Source of the DNA: Flavobacterium sp. N1736
GTDB taxonomy: Bacteria; Bacteroidota; Bacteroidia; Flavobacteriales; Flavobacteriaceae
Assembly (NCBI RefSeq): GCF_025947065.1
Contig: NZ_CP109994.1
Location: forward strand, 992,001-1,056,000
Length of the DNA stretch: 64,000 bases
Reading direction: 5' to 3'
Part shown: positions 16,034 through 24,203 of the stretch, one piece after another
How the letters are laid out: every line of letters starts with the position of its first letter
Numbering within the stretch: position 1 is the first letter of the stretch
Notes under the pieces: generated by a model
Told to the model about the DNA's origin: nothing
Databases searched by the model: none
What the model saw: only the letters and a program-made list of their open reading frames with translations
Position numbers and translations under genes: made by a program

Positions 16034-17119
16034 ATGTGGTACAATACAAAAGCTACAAAATTATTAGGTATTGATTATCCAATAATGCAGGGACCGTTTG
16101 GCGGTAATTTATCTTCGGTTGAATTGACCGCAACAGTATCAAACGCCGGCGGACTTGGCGGATACGGCGCTTATACCATGAGTCCGCAGGAAATTTTTGA
16201 TGTTGATAAACAAATAAAAGCAGCAACCAATAAACCGTATAATATCAATCTGTGGGTTTCTGATCACGATATTCCGCCAACTGGTTTAACAGATGAAAAA
16301 TTTCGTAAAACGATAGAACAATATAAACCCTATTTTGATGAAGTTGGAGTTCCGTTACCGGAAAAACCCGCGCCGTTTCAATCCAGATTCGAGAATCAAT
16401 TAGACGTTATTTTAGACATTCGCCCAAAAGTATTCAGTTTTATGTTTGGCGTGCCTTCGGCAGATGTTTTAGAAGAATTCCGCAAAAAAGGAATTGTAAC
16501 CGTTGGTGCCGCAACCACTTTAGACGAAGCCATTTTTCTGGAAAATGCCGGAGTAGATATGATAATTGCGTCAGGTTTTGAAGCCGGCGGACATCGACCT
16601 TCTTTTTTGGCTCCAGCCGAATCATCCTTAACGGGAAGTTTTGTTTTAATGCAATTGATTAAAGAAAAAGTAAAAACACCTATTATAGCCGCAGGCGGAA
16701 TCGCAAACGGAAAAGGCGTTGCGGCAGCTTTGGCATTAGGCGCCGATGCAGCCCAAATAGGAACCGCATTTCTTGCCACCGATGAATCGAACGCATTACC
16801 AATTCACAGAGAAATGTTATTTTCTGATGCATCAAAATATACATCATTATCACGCGCCTACACAGGCAGACTGGGACGCGGAATAACCAGTCGAATCGCC
16901 AGAGAAATGATTGGAAAAGAAGAAAATATTCTGCCATTTCCGCTACAGACTACATTAATTTCACCATTGCGAAAAGCAGCACTCGATCAGCAAAAATGGG
17001 ATATGATCTTATTTTGGGGCGGACAAATTTCGCCCATTTTGAAACACACAAAAGCCAAGGAATTAATGCATTCTTTAATTGAAGAAACTTCTGCATATTT
17101 CAATGATTTGAAAGCTTAA
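16034..17119 (+). CDS. Nitronate monooxygenase family (FMN-dependent 2-nitropropane dioxygenase)
   Basis: A 361-residue TIM-barrel flavoenzyme. The start at 16034 is preferred because GGAGAAAA lies directly before it; an in-frame ATG at 16010 overlaps the upstream gene. FMN-binding segments are IMQGPFGG (17-24), GVDMIIASGFEAGGHRPS (173-190, with the catalytic-type His187) and TPIIAAGGIANGKGVAAAL with ALGADAAQIGTAFL. The family oxidises nitronates to carbonyl plus nitrite. It ends a gene run with tautomerase and SDR members, suggesting a shared detoxification or catabolic route. Confidence 0.93.
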   Translation: MWYNTKATKLLGIDYPIMQGPFGGNLSSVELTATVSNAGGLGGYGAYTMSPQEIFDVDKQIKAATNKPYNINLWVSDHDIPPTGLTDEKFRKTIEQYKPYFDEVGVPLPEKPAPFQSRFENQLDVILDIRPKVFSFMFGVPSADVLEEFRKKGIVTVGAATTLDEAIFLENAGVDMIIASGFEAGGHRPSFLAPAESSLTGSFVLMQLIKEKVKTPIIAAGGIANGKGVAAALALGADAAQIGTAFLATDESNALPIHREMLFSDASKYTSLSRAYTGRLGRGITSRIAREMIGKEENILPFPLQTTLISPLRKAALDQQKWDMILFWGGQISPILKHTKAKELMHSLIEETSAYFNDLKA

Positions 17120-17209
17120 TTTCAAAATTCACATCAAACCCCAATATTTGTCATTGCGAGGAACGAAGCAACCTCACTCGCTGAATCTACAAAGTTTACC
17201 CGCAATATC

Positions 17210-17242
17210 AAACCCGACAGGTTTTTAAAACCTGTCGGGTTT
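17210..17242. terminator. Perfect hairpin after the nitronate monooxygenase operon
   Basis: Arms AAACCCGACAGGTTTT and its exact complement are separated by one base. It resembles a terminator, but it also shares the core ACAGGTTTTTAAAACCTGT with a palindrome at 29804-29836, so it belongs to a repeat family. Confidence 0.65.
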
Positions 17243-17260
17243 ATCGTCAACCCTCCAAAA

Positions 17261-17335
17261 TGTCCATTTCAACATCTGCTTTGCCTGCTTAACCTATTTA
17301 CTGATTTTAAATCGCTTGTTATCGTAATACTTTTG
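17261..17335 (+). promoter_or_regulatory. Cupin promoter with 21-bp-spaced direct repeats
   Basis: TGTCCATTTCAAC (17261-17273) is followed after 8 bp by the weaker copy TGCCTGCTTAACC (17282-17294). The -7 element TACTTTTG starts exactly 46 bp after the second copy's start (17328-17335). The same arrangement precedes the hydrolase (17805) and doxX (22941), pointing to one activator with tandem sites. Confidence 0.65.
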
Positions 17336-17377
17336 ACGAAGAAATTAACTGATAAACAATAATTTAAAACATAAAAA

Positions 17378-17788
17378 ATGAAAGCAAGTAAAAACTTCGG
17401 CATTTATGCAATTGCAATTTTAGGTTTGATTGCATTACTAATTCCAACAAATACACAGGCACAACAAAACGGAATAAAACGTACCGATTTACAAAGACAC
17501 AATCTTAGTATTTCAGGAATAGAAACTGTTCAGGCACGTATCGATTTTGATGCTCACACCGCTTTTGGAAAACATTCTCATCCGGGTGAAGAAATCATTT
17601 ATGTTCTCGAAGGTTCTTTAGAATATGAAATAGAAGGAGAAGCTCCGGTAATCTTAAAAGCAGGAGAAGTACTTTTTGTTCCTGCCGGAAAAATTCACTC
17701 GGCAAAAAACAATACAGATAAAAAAGCGTCAGAACTGGCAACTTATATTGTCGAAAAAGGAAAACCAATTCTGGTTATGAAGAAATAA
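17378..17788 (+). CDS. Secreted cupin-domain protein
   Basis: A 136-residue protein with a signal peptide (about residues 1-29, ending TNTQAQ) and one cupin_2 barrel. Metal ligands are visible as H66, H68 and E72 in HSHPGEEIIYVLEGS and H107 in VPAGKIHSAK. The function is open: a small metal-dependent dioxygenase, isomerase or ligand-binding protein exported to the periplasm. It shares its promoter design with the next gene, an epoxide-hydrolase-like enzyme, and with doxX. Confidence 0.88.
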   Translation: MKASKNFGIYAIAILGLIALLIPTNTQAQQNGIKRTDLQRHNLSISGIETVQARIDFDAHTAFGKHSHPGEEIIYVLEGSLEYEIEGEAPVILKAGEVLFVPAGKIHSAKNNTDKKASELATYIVEKGKPILVMKK

Positions 17789-17804
17789 TTTCAGGTTTTA
17801 GCCT

Positions 17805-17879
17805 GTCCGTTTCAGCTTTTAATTCGTCCGTTTCAACTTTTTATTCCTTGTACAAGGGCTGTAATCGCGATACTTTTGA
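17805..17879 (+). promoter_or_regulatory. Hydrolase promoter with 21-bp-spaced direct repeats
   Basis: TGTCCGTTTCAGC (17805-17817) and CGTCCGTTTCAAC (17826-17838) are spaced 21 bp. TACTTTTG (17872-17879) begins 46 bp after the second repeat starts. The sequence TACTTTTGACGAAGAAATT is identical to that before the cupin gene. Confidence 0.75.
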
Positions 17880-17922
17880 CGAAGAAATTCACTAATAATC
17901 ACAACATTAAATATAATATATT

Positions 17923-18924
17923 ATGAAAATAAATATTCAACGCAAAAAAAATATTTCGTCATTACTGCTTTCAAAAGTAGTTTTAATAGCGGTATTTTTC
18001 TTTACAATAACACAAATGTCTGCACAATCAGAAAGTTCACTTGGAACATTAAAACAAATTAATGCAGGACTTTTAAATGTGGGTTATACCGAAGCCGGAC
18101 CTGCAAACGGAAACGCAATAATCCTGCTGCACGGCTGGCCTTATGATATTCACAGTTATAATGAAGTGGTGCCCATTTTGGTCGCAAAAGGATATCGGGT
18201 AATCACACCTTATTTAAGAGGTTTTGGCACAACTCGTTTTCTTTCTGACGCAACTTTCAGAAACGGTCAGCAAGCCGCATTAGCAAGCGATATTATTGCT
18301 TTAATGGACTCCTTAAAAATTAAAAAAGCAACTATTGGCGGATTCGACTGGGGCGCAAGAACCGCAGTTGTTATGGCAGCACTTTGGCCGGAACGCTTAA
18401 ACGGATTGGTTTCTGTAAGCGGTTATTTAGTAGTAAATCTTGAAGCCAACCTAAAACCATTATCTCCGCAAGCAGAATTAGGCTGGTGGTATCAATATTA
18501 TTTTGCTACTGAAAGAGGGAAAATCGGCTACAGCCAAAACACGTACGAATTCAATAAACTAATCTGGAAAATAGCCTCTCCAATCTGGAATTTCGATAAA
18601 GCAACTTACGATCAAACAGCACAATCGTTCAATAATCCGGATCATGTGGCAATTGTAATTCACAACTACAGATGGCGTCAATCACTTGAAGCAGGAGAAT
18701 CTAAATATGATTCTTTAGAAAAACGTTTGGCAGAAAGACCAGCAATTAAAGTTCCGACAATAACAATTGGAAGTGATTTTGACGGCGCTTTCGCAGATGG
18801 AAAAGCCTACGCCAGCAAATTTACAGGAAAATACGAACACAGAATTCTAAAAGGAATCGGACATAATGTACCGCAAGAAGATCCAAAATCATTTGCACAG
18901 GCAATTATCGATGTGACTAAATAA
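17923..18924 (+). CDS. Alpha/beta hydrolase, epoxide-hydrolase/haloalkane-dehalogenase type
   Basis: A 333-residue protein with an N-terminal signal sequence (cut near residues 34-35, MSAQ). The oxyanion-hole motif HGWP is at 70-73. The nucleophile elbow reads G140-F-D142-W-G, so the nucleophile is aspartate rather than serine, as in epoxide hydrolases and haloalkane dehalogenases. The catalytic His is H314 in GIGHNVPQEDP, and D285 or D287 may be the acid. Export to the periplasm is predicted. It is transcribed from its own promoter of the 21-bp-repeat type. Confidence 0.9.
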   Translation: MKINIQRKKNISSLLLSKVVLIAVFFFTITQMSAQSESSLGTLKQINAGLLNVGYTEAGPANGNAIILLHGWPYDIHSYNEVVPILVAKGYRVITPYLRGFGTTRFLSDATFRNGQQAALASDIIALMDSLKIKKATIGGFDWGARTAVVMAALWPERLNGLVSVSGYLVVNLEANLKPLSPQAELGWWYQYYFATERGKIGYSQNTYEFNKLIWKIASPIWNFDKATYDQTAQSFNNPDHVAIVIHNYRWRQSLEAGESKYDSLEKRLAERPAIKVPTITIGSDFDGAFADGKAYASKFTGKYEHRILKGIGHNVPQEDPKSFAQAIIDVTK

Positions 18925-18944
18925 ATTGCAAATGTCAAAAATCA

Positions 18945-19072
18945 ATTACAATATCAATATCAATTACAATATCAATTACAATTACAATATCAATTACAAT
19001 TTTAAATAATCTAAAATCTAAAATCTAAAGTCTAAAATCTAAAGTCTAAAATCTATAATCTAAAATCTAAAA
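18945..19072. repeat. CAATTACAATAT and ATCTAAA microsatellites
   Basis: About 70 bp of degenerate CAATTACAATAT/CAATAT copies are followed by about nine copies of a degenerate heptamer (ATCTAAA/GTCTAAA). They lie directly upstream of the DUF1223 gene. Confidence 0.85.
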
Positions 19073-19100
19073 TAACCCCTTGCAGATTAATATAAAAATC

Positions 19101-19862
19101 ATGAAAAAAATAAAATTAATACCTGTTTTGAAAACATTATTTCTTTTTATTGGAATAACTGCTTTCGCACAAAATAATACAGACAGAAAAAGTTTTGCCC
19201 TTTTAGAATTATATACTTCCGAAGGATGTTCCAGTTGTCCGCCCGCAGATGAATTGATGGGAAAAATTCAGAATGAATATGAAGGCAAAAATGTATACGT
19301 TTTATCGTATCATGTTGATTATTGGGACAAACAAGGCTGGAAAGATATTTTTAGCAATCCCGAATATACCAAACGACAATATGATTATGCTGAATTTTTG
19401 GGAAAAGAACCTATTTATACACCACAATTAATCATAAACGGAAAAGCAGATTATATTGGCTCTCAGGAAGCTACAGTTAGAAATGCAGTTAAAGCAACAC
19501 TTTCAAAACCGGCAGCTGTCGATTTATCTTTACAGGCAAATCTGGTAAATAACAATGTAGAAATAAATTATAATGTCGACGGAATCGCAAAAAATGGTCA
19601 ATTATGGATTGCGATAGTTCAAAAATCAGCCAAAAGCAATGTAAAAAGAGGCGAAAATGCACATCGCGTTTTATTGCATCACCAAATTGTACGTCAGCTT
19701 CATTTAATATCATTATCGAAAAAAAAGAAAGGATTTACGGTGTATCATTTGCCTAAAAATTTCAATTCTAAAGATTTTGAAGTAATTGGTTTTGTTCAGG
19801 ATTTTAAAACCGGAGCTATTTTAGGAGCGAATAAAGCAGTATTTCAATCATCATCAATATAG
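19101..19862 (+). CDS. Secreted DUF1223 (thioredoxin-like) protein
   Basis: A 253-residue protein of the DUF1223 family. The ATG at 19101 gives a clean signal peptide (MKKIKLIPVLKTLFLFIGIT...AFAQ); the upstream in-frame TTG at 19080 is rejected. The family segment LLELYTSEGCSSCPPADELM contains the C-x2-C-P pair of a thioredoxin-like fold, and YTPQLIINGK is the second hallmark. A redox role in the periplasm is likely but unproven. Confidence 0.88.
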   Translation: MKKIKLIPVLKTLFLFIGITAFAQNNTDRKSFALLELYTSEGCSSCPPADELMGKIQNEYEGKNVYVLSYHVDYWDKQGWKDIFSNPEYTKRQYDYAEFLGKEPIYTPQLIINGKADYIGSQEATVRNAVKATLSKPAAVDLSLQANLVNNNVEINYNVDGIAKNGQLWIAIVQKSAKSNVKRGENAHRVLLHHQIVRQLHLISLSKKKKGFTVYHLPKNFNSKDFEVIGFVQDFKTGAILGANKAVFQSSSI

Positions 19863-19896
19863 GTTTTAGGTGCAAAGGCGCAAAGGGGAAAAGGGA

Positions 19897-20260
19897 CAAA
19901 GGCACAAAGTTTTTTCACGCAGATTTAAAAAGATTCACGCAGATTTACACAGATAATTAAATTAAAATCTGCTAAATCTGCCAAATCTGCGGGAAACAAT
20001 TTTTTAATTTTTTAATCTCGCAAAGCCGCAAAAGCGCAAAGTTTTTTCACGCAGATTCAAAAAGATTCACGCAGATTTACACAGATAATTAAATTAAAAT
20101 CTGCTAAATCTGCCAAATCTGCGGGAAACAATTTTTTAATTTTTTAATCTCGCAAAGCCGCAAAAGCGCAAAGTTTTTTCACGCAGATTCAAAAAAGATT
20201 TAAGCAGATCTAGACAGATAATTAAAATTAAATCTGCTCAAATCTGCGTGAAACTAAAAT
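19897..20260. repeat. Tandem 132-bp CGCAGATT repeat
   Basis: A unit starting GCAAAGTTTTTTCACGCAG recurs at 19909, 20041 and 20173, an exact 132-bp period. The third copy is partial and diverged. Each unit holds inverted AAATCTGC segments that can fold back. No ORF is seen in this 450-bp gap. Confidence 0.9.
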
Positions 20261-20275
20261 ACTTTTAAAATATTC

Positions 20276-20283
20276 TATCTTTG
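20276..20283 (+). promoter_or_regulatory. -7 element before the sensor kinase gene
   Basis: TATCTTTG matches TAnnTTTG, 27 bp upstream of the kinase start and just past the tandem repeat. Confidence 0.5.
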
Positions 20284-20310
20284 GCAAAGCAAGATAAAAA
20301 ACAATAAAAA

Positions 20311-21327
20311 ATGGAAAAAGCAAAACGCTTTCAGGTATCGCTGCGTGTTATATGGGGAAGCTCGGTAGCATTGGCAATTCTTGCTTCGATACCTAAATTA
20401 TTCGACGCTTTTTCAACTCCGTCAGACATCATTATAAACTCATCGATTACCCTGATGTTTTCGATATTTATTTGGTATTACAACATTTACAGCCTGCCAA
20501 AATTTACGGCGCAGCGCACCAATAAAAGTTTATTTAACTGGAAATTACTTTTGAGTGTTATCATGGGAATCCTGGTAATGGTTATATTGGTAATCGCGCA
20601 TCAGGAACTTTTTCAGGTATCAAAAATGGACGCACCTATTATGTTTGAATTACGAGGTGTTTTAATCAATTTAATCGTTTATATGTTTCTGCATTTGCTG
20701 TTTCAAAATTATCAGACACAACAAATTGCAGTAGAGTTAGAGCGAACACAAGCCGTAAATCTGGGCGCACAATACGAACTTTTGAAACAACAGGTAAATC
20801 CACATTTTTTATTCAACAGCCTCAATACATTAAAATCAATGGTTGATATTCAGGATCCGCAAAGTTCTGATTTCATACTGAAACTTTCTGATTTTTATCG
20901 TTTTACACTCGAAAGCAGAAAATTAGACTTAATTTCACTTCGCGAAGAACTTCAAATTTTAGATTCGTATGTTTATCTGCTAAAAGCTCGTTTTGAAGAC
21001 GGATTTGTAATGTTAAACCAAATCGATGAAAAGCAATACAACTCAGCAATTCCGCCTTTTACATTACAATTATTAATAGAAAACTGCATCAAACACAATG
21101 TCGTTTCATTAGATAAACCTTTGCAGATTAAATTATATACTGAAGATGATTTCCTTGTAGTCGAAAATCCAATTCAGCTAAAAAGAGGCGCATTATCAAC
21201 CGGAGTTGGTCTGGATAATATCAATCAGCGTTTTAGTCATTTAATTCACAAAGAAATTGAAATTGACAAAACCGAAACTATTTTTAAAGTAAAAATCCCC
21301 ATGATTTATGACTATCGTAATAATTGA
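20311..21327 (+). CDS. LytS/YehU-type membrane sensor histidine kinase
   Basis: A 338-residue kinase of the His_kinase (LytS-like) class. Four hydrophobic segments fill residues 10-135, then a short coiled coil (VELERTQAVNLGAQYELLKQ). The phospho-accepting His165 is in QQVNPHFLFNSLNTL. The ATPase N-box is PPFTLQLLIENCIKHNV and a G-box is STGVGLDNINQR. There is no separate sensory domain, so the membrane helices are the likely sensor. It overlaps the next gene, its LytTR regulator, by 20 bp. Confidence 0.95.
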   Translation: MEKAKRFQVSLRVIWGSSVALAILASIPKLFDAFSTPSDIIINSSITLMFSIFIWYYNIYSLPKFTAQRTNKSLFNWKLLLSVIMGILVMVILVIAHQELFQVSKMDAPIMFELRGVLINLIVYMFLHLLFQNYQTQQIAVELERTQAVNLGAQYELLKQQVNPHFLFNSLNTLKSMVDIQDPQSSDFILKLSDFYRFTLESRKLDLISLREELQILDSYVYLLKARFEDGFVMLNQIDEKQYNSAIPPFTLQLLIENCIKHNVVSLDKPLQIKLYTEDDFLVVENPIQLKRGALSTGVGLDNINQRFSHLIHKEIEIDKTETIFKVKIPMIYDYRNN

Positions 21328-22075
21328 AGATGAAGTAAAAACAGCCAAAGCGCTTGGTCAGCTTATATTGAGTATCAGACCGGATGCCCAAATTTTATCG
21401 TACATACAAAGTATTGACGGAGCGGTGAGTTATCTTTCAGAAAACGATCAGCCCGATCTTATTTTTATGGATATTCAGCTTGCCGACGGTTTGTGTTTTG
21501 AGATTTTTAAAAGTGTTACCGTTTTATCACCCGTAATATTTTGTACCGCTTTTGATGATTATGCGATTGAAGCCTTTAAATCAAACGGAATTGATTATGT
21601 ACTGAAACCATTTTCAAGAGAAAGCATTGCGCAGGCGATTAAAAAGGCGGGAGAATTGAAGAATTTTTTCCAAAGAAATAAAAATGCAATGCCCGATTTT
21701 GATTATTTATTAACCAGAACCGGAGAAAATAAAGGGAAAAGCAGTTTTTTGGTTTTTAAAAACAACAAATACCAAACCGTTCTAACAGAGAATATTGCGT
21801 TGTTTTATATCAAAAATGAAACCCCAACTATATTGACTTTTGATAAAACAGAATATCAAATTACACAATCATTAGACGAAGTTCATAAACTATTGTCGGC
21901 AACTCAGTTTTTTAGAATCAACAGACAATATTTGATTAATTTTTCGGCAATAAGAGAAGCAGAACATTATTTTTCGCGTAAGCTCATTATTAAATTAACA
22001 ATTCCTACCGAAGAAAAATTATTGGTAGGAAAAGAAAAAGCAACAGCTTTTTTAAGTTGGTTAGAAAACAGATAA
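21308..22075 (+). CDS. LytTR-family response regulator
   Basis: A 255-residue regulator. The receiver domain (1-120) has the acidic pocket IIEDE and phospho-acceptor D55 in LIFMDIQLAD. The LytTR DNA-binding domain (about 145-250) includes IALFYIKNETPTILTF and FFRINRQYLINFSAI. It overlaps the kinase gene and is its cognate partner. The target promoters are not evident. Confidence 0.95.
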   Translation: MTIVIIEDEVKTAKALGQLILSIRPDAQILSYIQSIDGAVSYLSENDQPDLIFMDIQLADGLCFEIFKSVTVLSPVIFCTAFDDYAIEAFKSNGIDYVLKPFSRESIAQAIKKAGELKNFFQRNKNAMPDFDYLLTRTGENKGKSSFLVFKNNKYQTVLTENIALFYIKNETPTILTFDKTEYQITQSLDEVHKLLSATQFFRINRQYLINFSAIREAEHYFSRKLIIKLTIPTEEKLLVGKEKATAFLSWLENR

Positions 22076-22088
22076 GAGTTTCAGTTTT

Positions 22089-22208
22089 CTATTTCAATTT
22101 TTCAATGGCATTTTTAACTGCAATTTCATTTTCCGGAAACATAAAACAACTCAGGAACAATAAGGCAGAAATAACAATTGCAAAAATGATTAAGAGAATT
22201 TTTTTCAT
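22089..22208 (-). CDS. Putative 39-residue lipoprotein
   Basis: A short minus-strand frame starts with ATG at 22208 and encodes 39 residues. It begins MKKILLIIFAIVISALLFLS followed by Cys21, an ideal lipoprotein signal with an LFLSC lipobox. About 18 mostly charged residues (FPENEIAVKNAIEKLK region) follow. An AT-rich leader with TAAAATAAAAA stands directly before the start, as for other genes here. It overlaps the end of a spurious plus-strand frame. Not recognised; it could be a small envelope peptide. Confidence 0.5.
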   Translation of the reverse strand: MKKILLIIFAIVISALLFLSCFMFPENEIAVKNAIEKLK

Positions 22209-22262
22209 GATTTTTTATTTTAAGATTAACAAATTGCCTAAGACCAATTCTTAGATTTTTTT

Positions 22263-22431
22263 ATCTCACGCAGATTTTAAAAAGATTTAAGCTGATTTGC
22301 GCAGATAATTAATATTTAATTTGCTTAAATCTGCAAAAATCTGCGTGAAAAAAAATTAACAGAGCTATGTGTTTTAATAAGTGAAACGCCTTTTTTAAGC
22401 GCACAAAATCTATGTTTCTATGTGTTAAAAC
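22263..22431. repeat. CGCAGATT repeat joined to a partial MITE-like element
   Basis: 22263-22350 is a CGCAGATT...AATCTGCGTG fold-back. 22365-22426 matches the right-hand half of the MITE-like element seen at 48726, ending CTATGTTTCTATGTGTT. Confidence 0.65.
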
Positions 22432-22449
22432 TACAAACAGCAAGTAAAT

Positions 22450-22836
22450 TTATGCCACAACATACGTTGCAGGATATAATTTTCTAAACATAAAATAAGT
22501 AACACTTACCATTACAAAAGCAATAATAGCATCAGTTGCAGCAGCAAAATTTAATACAGCTAATTTTGAAAAGAAAGCAAAAATGATGTCAAAGTAAATT
22601 CCCGTAAATACCCATTCTTTCAATCGAAGCAGTTTATTCGGAATCAATAAAGTGAGAACGCCAGCAAGTTTTACAACACCAAGAATGTAAATAAAATGTG
22701 CCGGATAACCAAGTTGCTGCGTTATTTCCCAGACAATTTTATTGGTTGTAAGTTCGAAAAATCCGCTTGCGCCAAACCATAAAGAAGTTAATACTACGCC
22801 AGTCCAATAAATAATTTTTGTTGTTTTTGAATTCAT
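22450..22836 (-). CDS. DoxX-like membrane protein
   Basis: A 128-residue protein with four hydrophobic helices, typical of the DoxX-like family: IYWTGVVLTSLWFGASGFFE, YILGVVKLAGVLTLLIPN, LKEWVFTGIYFDIIFAFFSK and ATDAIIAFVMVSVTYFMFRK. Some relatives take part in thiosulfate oxidation or redox balance, but the biochemical role of small DoxX proteins is mostly unknown. Its promoter has the same direct-repeat arrangement as those of the cupin and hydrolase genes 5 kb away. Confidence 0.9.
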   Translation of the reverse strand: MNSKTTKIIYWTGVVLTSLWFGASGFFELTTNKIVWEITQQLGYPAHFIYILGVVKLAGVLTLLIPNKLLRLKEWVFTGIYFDIIFAFFSKLAVLNFAAATDAIIAFVMVSVTYFMFRKLYPATYVVA

Positions 22837-22866
22837 AATTTTTATATTTTAAGTTGTTAAACAGGA

Positions 22867-22941
22867 CAAAAGTGCGTTACAACAGAAAGATTTGCGAATG
22901 ATTTTTTGTCGAAACGGACAAATTAAACTTTGAAATAGACA
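22867..22941 (-). promoter_or_regulatory. doxX promoter with 21-bp-spaced direct repeats
   Basis: On the minus strand TGTCTATTTCAAA (from 22941) and TGTCCGTTTCGAC (22920-22908) are spaced 21 bp. CACTTTTG (22874-22867), one base off the -7 consensus, starts 46 bp after the second repeat's start. This is the same geometry as at 17261 and 17805. Confidence 0.7.
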
Positions 22942-22954
22942 TTCTTAAACCTGA

Positions 22955-22970
22955 TTAGAATTTGTTCTAA
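22955..22970. promoter_or_regulatory. Palindrome upstream of the TlpA-like gene
   Basis: TTAGAATTTGTTCTAA has 6-bp inverted arms and resembles a Fur- or PerR-type operator. It is 50 bp upstream of the -7 element of the thioredoxin operon, so the position would suit an activator or a distal repressor site. Confidence 0.35.
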
Positions 22971-23019
22971 AAAATAAACTATTAACAAGAATTAACATTT
23001 TTTAAAAATGGATTCGTTT

Positions 23020-23027
23020 TATATTTG
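23020..23027 (+). promoter_or_regulatory. -7 element of the thioredoxin-fold operon
   Basis: TATATTTG matches TAnnTTTG, 38 bp before the TlpA-like gene start. Confidence 0.5.
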
Positions 23028-23065
23028 TAATCGACATTTAACAAATAAGATCCAAATCCATTTGT

Positions 23066-23548
23066 ATGAAAAAAATTAAAGTCTTTAAAATTATTGTTTT
23101 TCTGTTTCTGGCTTTCTCCTTAAAATCTTACAGCCAGCAAGTAAAATTGCTTAATATCGATCAGCTTCAGGAAAGAATCAAAAACGGAAAAGACAGTACA
23201 TACGTTGTTAATTTTTGGGCAACCTGGTGTGCGCCATGTATTAAGGAATTACCGCATTTTGAAAAACTAGGCTCAGAATATAAATCAGAAAAACTAGCCG
23301 TATTATTAGTAAGCGTTGATTTTAAATCGAAACTAACATCTGCCGTTGTGCCGTTTGTGAAAAGAAAAGGTCTTAGAAATCAGGTATTTATGTTAAACGA
23401 AAGCAATCCGCAGGAATATATCGATCGTATTGATCCGTCGTGGTCAGGAAGTATTCCCGCCACATTATTCATCAAAAACGATAAAAGAAAATTTATAGAA
23501 AGCGAACTTACCTACGAACAATTATTAACCGAATATAAAAAACTATAA
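23066..23548 (+). CDS. TlpA-like secreted thioredoxin-fold protein
   Basis: A 160-residue protein with a signal peptide (about 1-23, ending SYS) and one thioredoxin domain. The redox motif is W-A-T-W-C55-A-P-C58, followed by IKELPHFEKL. The cis-proline region is SWSGSIPATLFIKND. It is probably a periplasmic thiol-disulfide reductase. The next gene, a peroxiredoxin-like protein, follows after 2 bp, so the two are likely to work together. Confidence 0.92.
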   Translation: MKKIKVFKIIVFLFLAFSLKSYSQQVKLLNIDQLQERIKNGKDSTYVVNFWATWCAPCIKELPHFEKLGSEYKSEKLAVLLVSVDFKSKLTSAVVPFVKRKGLRNQVFMLNESNPQEYIDRIDPSWSGSIPATLFIKNDKRKFIESELTYEQLLTEYKKL

Positions 23549-23550
23549 TC

Positions 23551-24159
23551 ATGAAAAAGTTTATCACACTTGCATTAATTTTTAGTGCCTTTCTTTCTCA
23601 GGCACAAGCTCCAACACTAAAAGCCGGACAAACTGCACCGGATTTTAAACTGAAAAATGTAGACAATAAAGAAATTTCTTTTGAAAGTTACCCAAAAGCA
23701 AAAGGTTTTATTGTGGTATTTACCTGCAATACATGCCCGTATGCAAAAGCTTATGAACAAAGAATTATCGATTTGGATAATAAATTCAAACCACAAGGAT
23801 ATCCCGTAATTGCTATTAATCCAAATGATCCTGAAGCTTCAAAAGCAGATACTTTTGACAAAATGCAGGATTTGGCGAAAGAGAAAAAATACGCATTCCC
23901 ATATTTATTTGACAAAGGACAAATCGTTACAGATCAATATGGAGCAAAACACACGCCACATCTTTTTATAGTTTCAAAAACAGCAAAAGGAACTGTTGTA
24001 GAATATACAGGCGCTATCGATAACGATCCGGAAGGAACAAAAGACCTGAGAACAAAATATGTTGACGATGTAATTACATCATTAATAAACAATCAAAAAC
24101 CGGCAATAACCGAAACAAAAGAAATTGGCTGTACAGTAAAAAGAAAAGCGAAAGCGTAA
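23551..24159 (+). CDS. Secreted peroxiredoxin/AhpC-TSA-like thioredoxin-fold protein
   Basis: A 202-residue protein with a signal peptide (MKKFITLALIFSAFLSQAQA) and a redoxin domain starting LKAGQTAPDFKLKNVDN. The active site reads VVFTCNTCPYAKAYE with C59 and C62, more like the thioredoxin-related subgroup than typical peroxiredoxins (PxxxTxxC). The later segment YGAKHTPHLFIVS holds the cis-proline. It forms an operon with the TlpA-like gene and ends at a strong hairpin terminator. Confidence 0.92.
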   Translation: MKKFITLALIFSAFLSQAQAPTLKAGQTAPDFKLKNVDNKEISFESYPKAKGFIVVFTCNTCPYAKAYEQRIIDLDNKFKPQGYPVIAINPNDPEASKADTFDKMQDLAKEKKYAFPYLFDKGQIVTDQYGAKHTPHLFIVSKTAKGTVVEYTGAIDNDPEGTKDLRTKYVDDVITSLINNQKPAITETKEIGCTVKRKAKA

Positions 24160-24175
24160 GTTTTATGCATAAATG

Positions 24176-24203
24176 AAAAACGCCTCAATTGAGGCGTTTT
24201 TTT
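24176..24203. terminator. Bidirectional hairpin terminator
   Basis: AAAAACGCCTCAA and TTGAGGCGTTTTT form a 13-bp perfect stem with A and T runs on either side. It ends the plus-strand thioredoxin operon and overlaps the stop codon of the small minus-strand ORF (24202-24204). Confidence 0.92.

Noticed and set aside
22057..22254. 65-codon plus-strand frame after the LytTR regulator
   Set aside because: It overlaps the regulator's end, and the opposite strand holds a better small lipoprotein frame.
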